Positions 5,138-5,446 of a stretch of 5,446 nucleotides of DNA are shown here, one piece after another. The DNA comes from Candidatus Omnitrophota bacterium (GTDB lineage Bacteria > Omnitrophota > Gorgyraeia > Gygaellales > Profunditerraquicolaceae), in NCBI GenBank assembly GCA_016867095.1, contig VGKK01000077.1:1-5446 (forward strand), written 5' to 3'. The position numbers and the translations under genes are program-made. Position 1 is the first letter of the stretch, and every line of letters begins with the position of its first letter. A model generated the notes under the pieces. The model was not told the DNA's origin. It made no database searches and worked only from the letters and a program-made list of their open reading frames with translations.

Positions 5138-5446
5138 TTATTTTAATGTCGCTACCAGTATAAAATCCACCACCTCATAACCAGCGATTACCCGGCGCTG
5201 CAAAGGGCCTAATTCTAAGCAACCGAAATCCTTGAAGAACGCCGCGTCGCCTTTTAAATTGCCGATAAACCGATTAATTACGCCTATCTCCTGTTTTTCT
5301 AAAGATATTACCGAACCCTTCAGGGTAAAGGTTTTGGGAGTAAGCGCTATTTCATTAAACCAGATTCCCGCCGGCAAATCTAAACTCAACCTGTTTAATT
5401 TTTCCGACCATTTTATCCTCTTATTGCTCAACTCTTGCAGCGCCTT
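5138..5446 (-). CDS. pilN: PilN-like type IV pilus assembly protein, C-terminal part (5' end outside window)
   Basis: Only the last 102 or so codons are present; the gene runs off the right edge. Reading in frame from the edge gives KALQELSNKR, so the TTG at 5429-5431 is an internal leucine codon and not the start. The visible part is the periplasmic domain: a helix (KWSEKLNRLSLDLP), the family-typical LPAGIWFNEIAL, then beta strands (FTLKGSVI) and a helix (INRFIGNLKG), and a final strand DFILVATLK. The missing N-terminus should hold a short cytoplasmic PilM-binding motif and one membrane segment. PilN pairs with PilO, encoded 14 bases downstream. The assignment rests on the LP.GIW motif, the fold pattern and its position before pilO. 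A pilM gene is expected further upstream. Confidence 0.82.
   Translation of the reverse strand, partial: KALQELSNKRIKWSEKLNRLSLDLPAGIWFNEIALTPKTFTLKGSVISLEKQEIGVINRFIGNLKGDAAFFKDFGCLELGPLQRRVIAGYEVVDFILVATLK

Noticed and set aside
4690..5163. 157-codon plus-strand reading frame with hydrophobic stretches
   Set aside because: It mirrors pilO; the hydrophobic runs are the antisense of Lys/Ala-rich coding sequence.
5138..5431. Complete 97-residue gene starting at the TTG at 5431
   Set aside because: The frame is open to the window edge and the protein is plainly the periplasmic part of PilN, so the TTG is an internal leucine codon.

Overview
This window looks like a piece of a bacterial chromosome with one gene cluster, read entirely on the minus strand. 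It runs from the right edge to about position 318. In transcription order the genes are the 3' part of pilN, then pilO, pilP, the secretin gene pilQ, a short DUF2344/TIGR03936-type gene, a small four-helix-bundle gene and an RNase E/G-family gene (rng). The genes overlap or lie within a few tens of bases of each other, so they probably form one operon. No clear internal promoter was seen.

The Gram-negative type IV pilus parts (an outer-membrane secretin plus inner-membrane PilN/O/P) imply a diderm bacterium. Pil genes followed by DUF2344 and an rng gene, with a stand-alone four-helix-bundle ('23S rRNA intervening-sequence') protein, recall uncultured candidate-phylum genomes such as Omnitrophota. 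That assignment is an inference from memory of gene order and protein style, held at low to moderate confidence.

Layout by region: 1-289 is noncoding and is a large imperfect palindrome (MITE-like), cut by the window's left edge. Its two arms each carry a compact hairpin. 318-1760 is rng. 1771-2207 is a distinct cassette: an AT-rich four-helix-bundle gene with tracts of 8-base-phased repeats on both sides. It lies between DUF2344 and rng, and its repeats meet the stop codon of DUF2344 on one side and the ribosome-binding site of rng on the other. 2208-2507 is a DUF2344-like gene of only about half the usual length. 2511-5446 is the pilus block.

Functionally, PilN and PilO form the inner-membrane alignment complex, PilP links it to the outer membrane, and PilQ is the pore through which the pilus passes. 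RNase G is a housekeeping RNA-processing enzyme that here seems to share the transcript. The most unusual content is the repeat-bracketed four-helix-bundle cassette and the palindromic element after rng. Neither can be shown to be a new system from this sequence alone.
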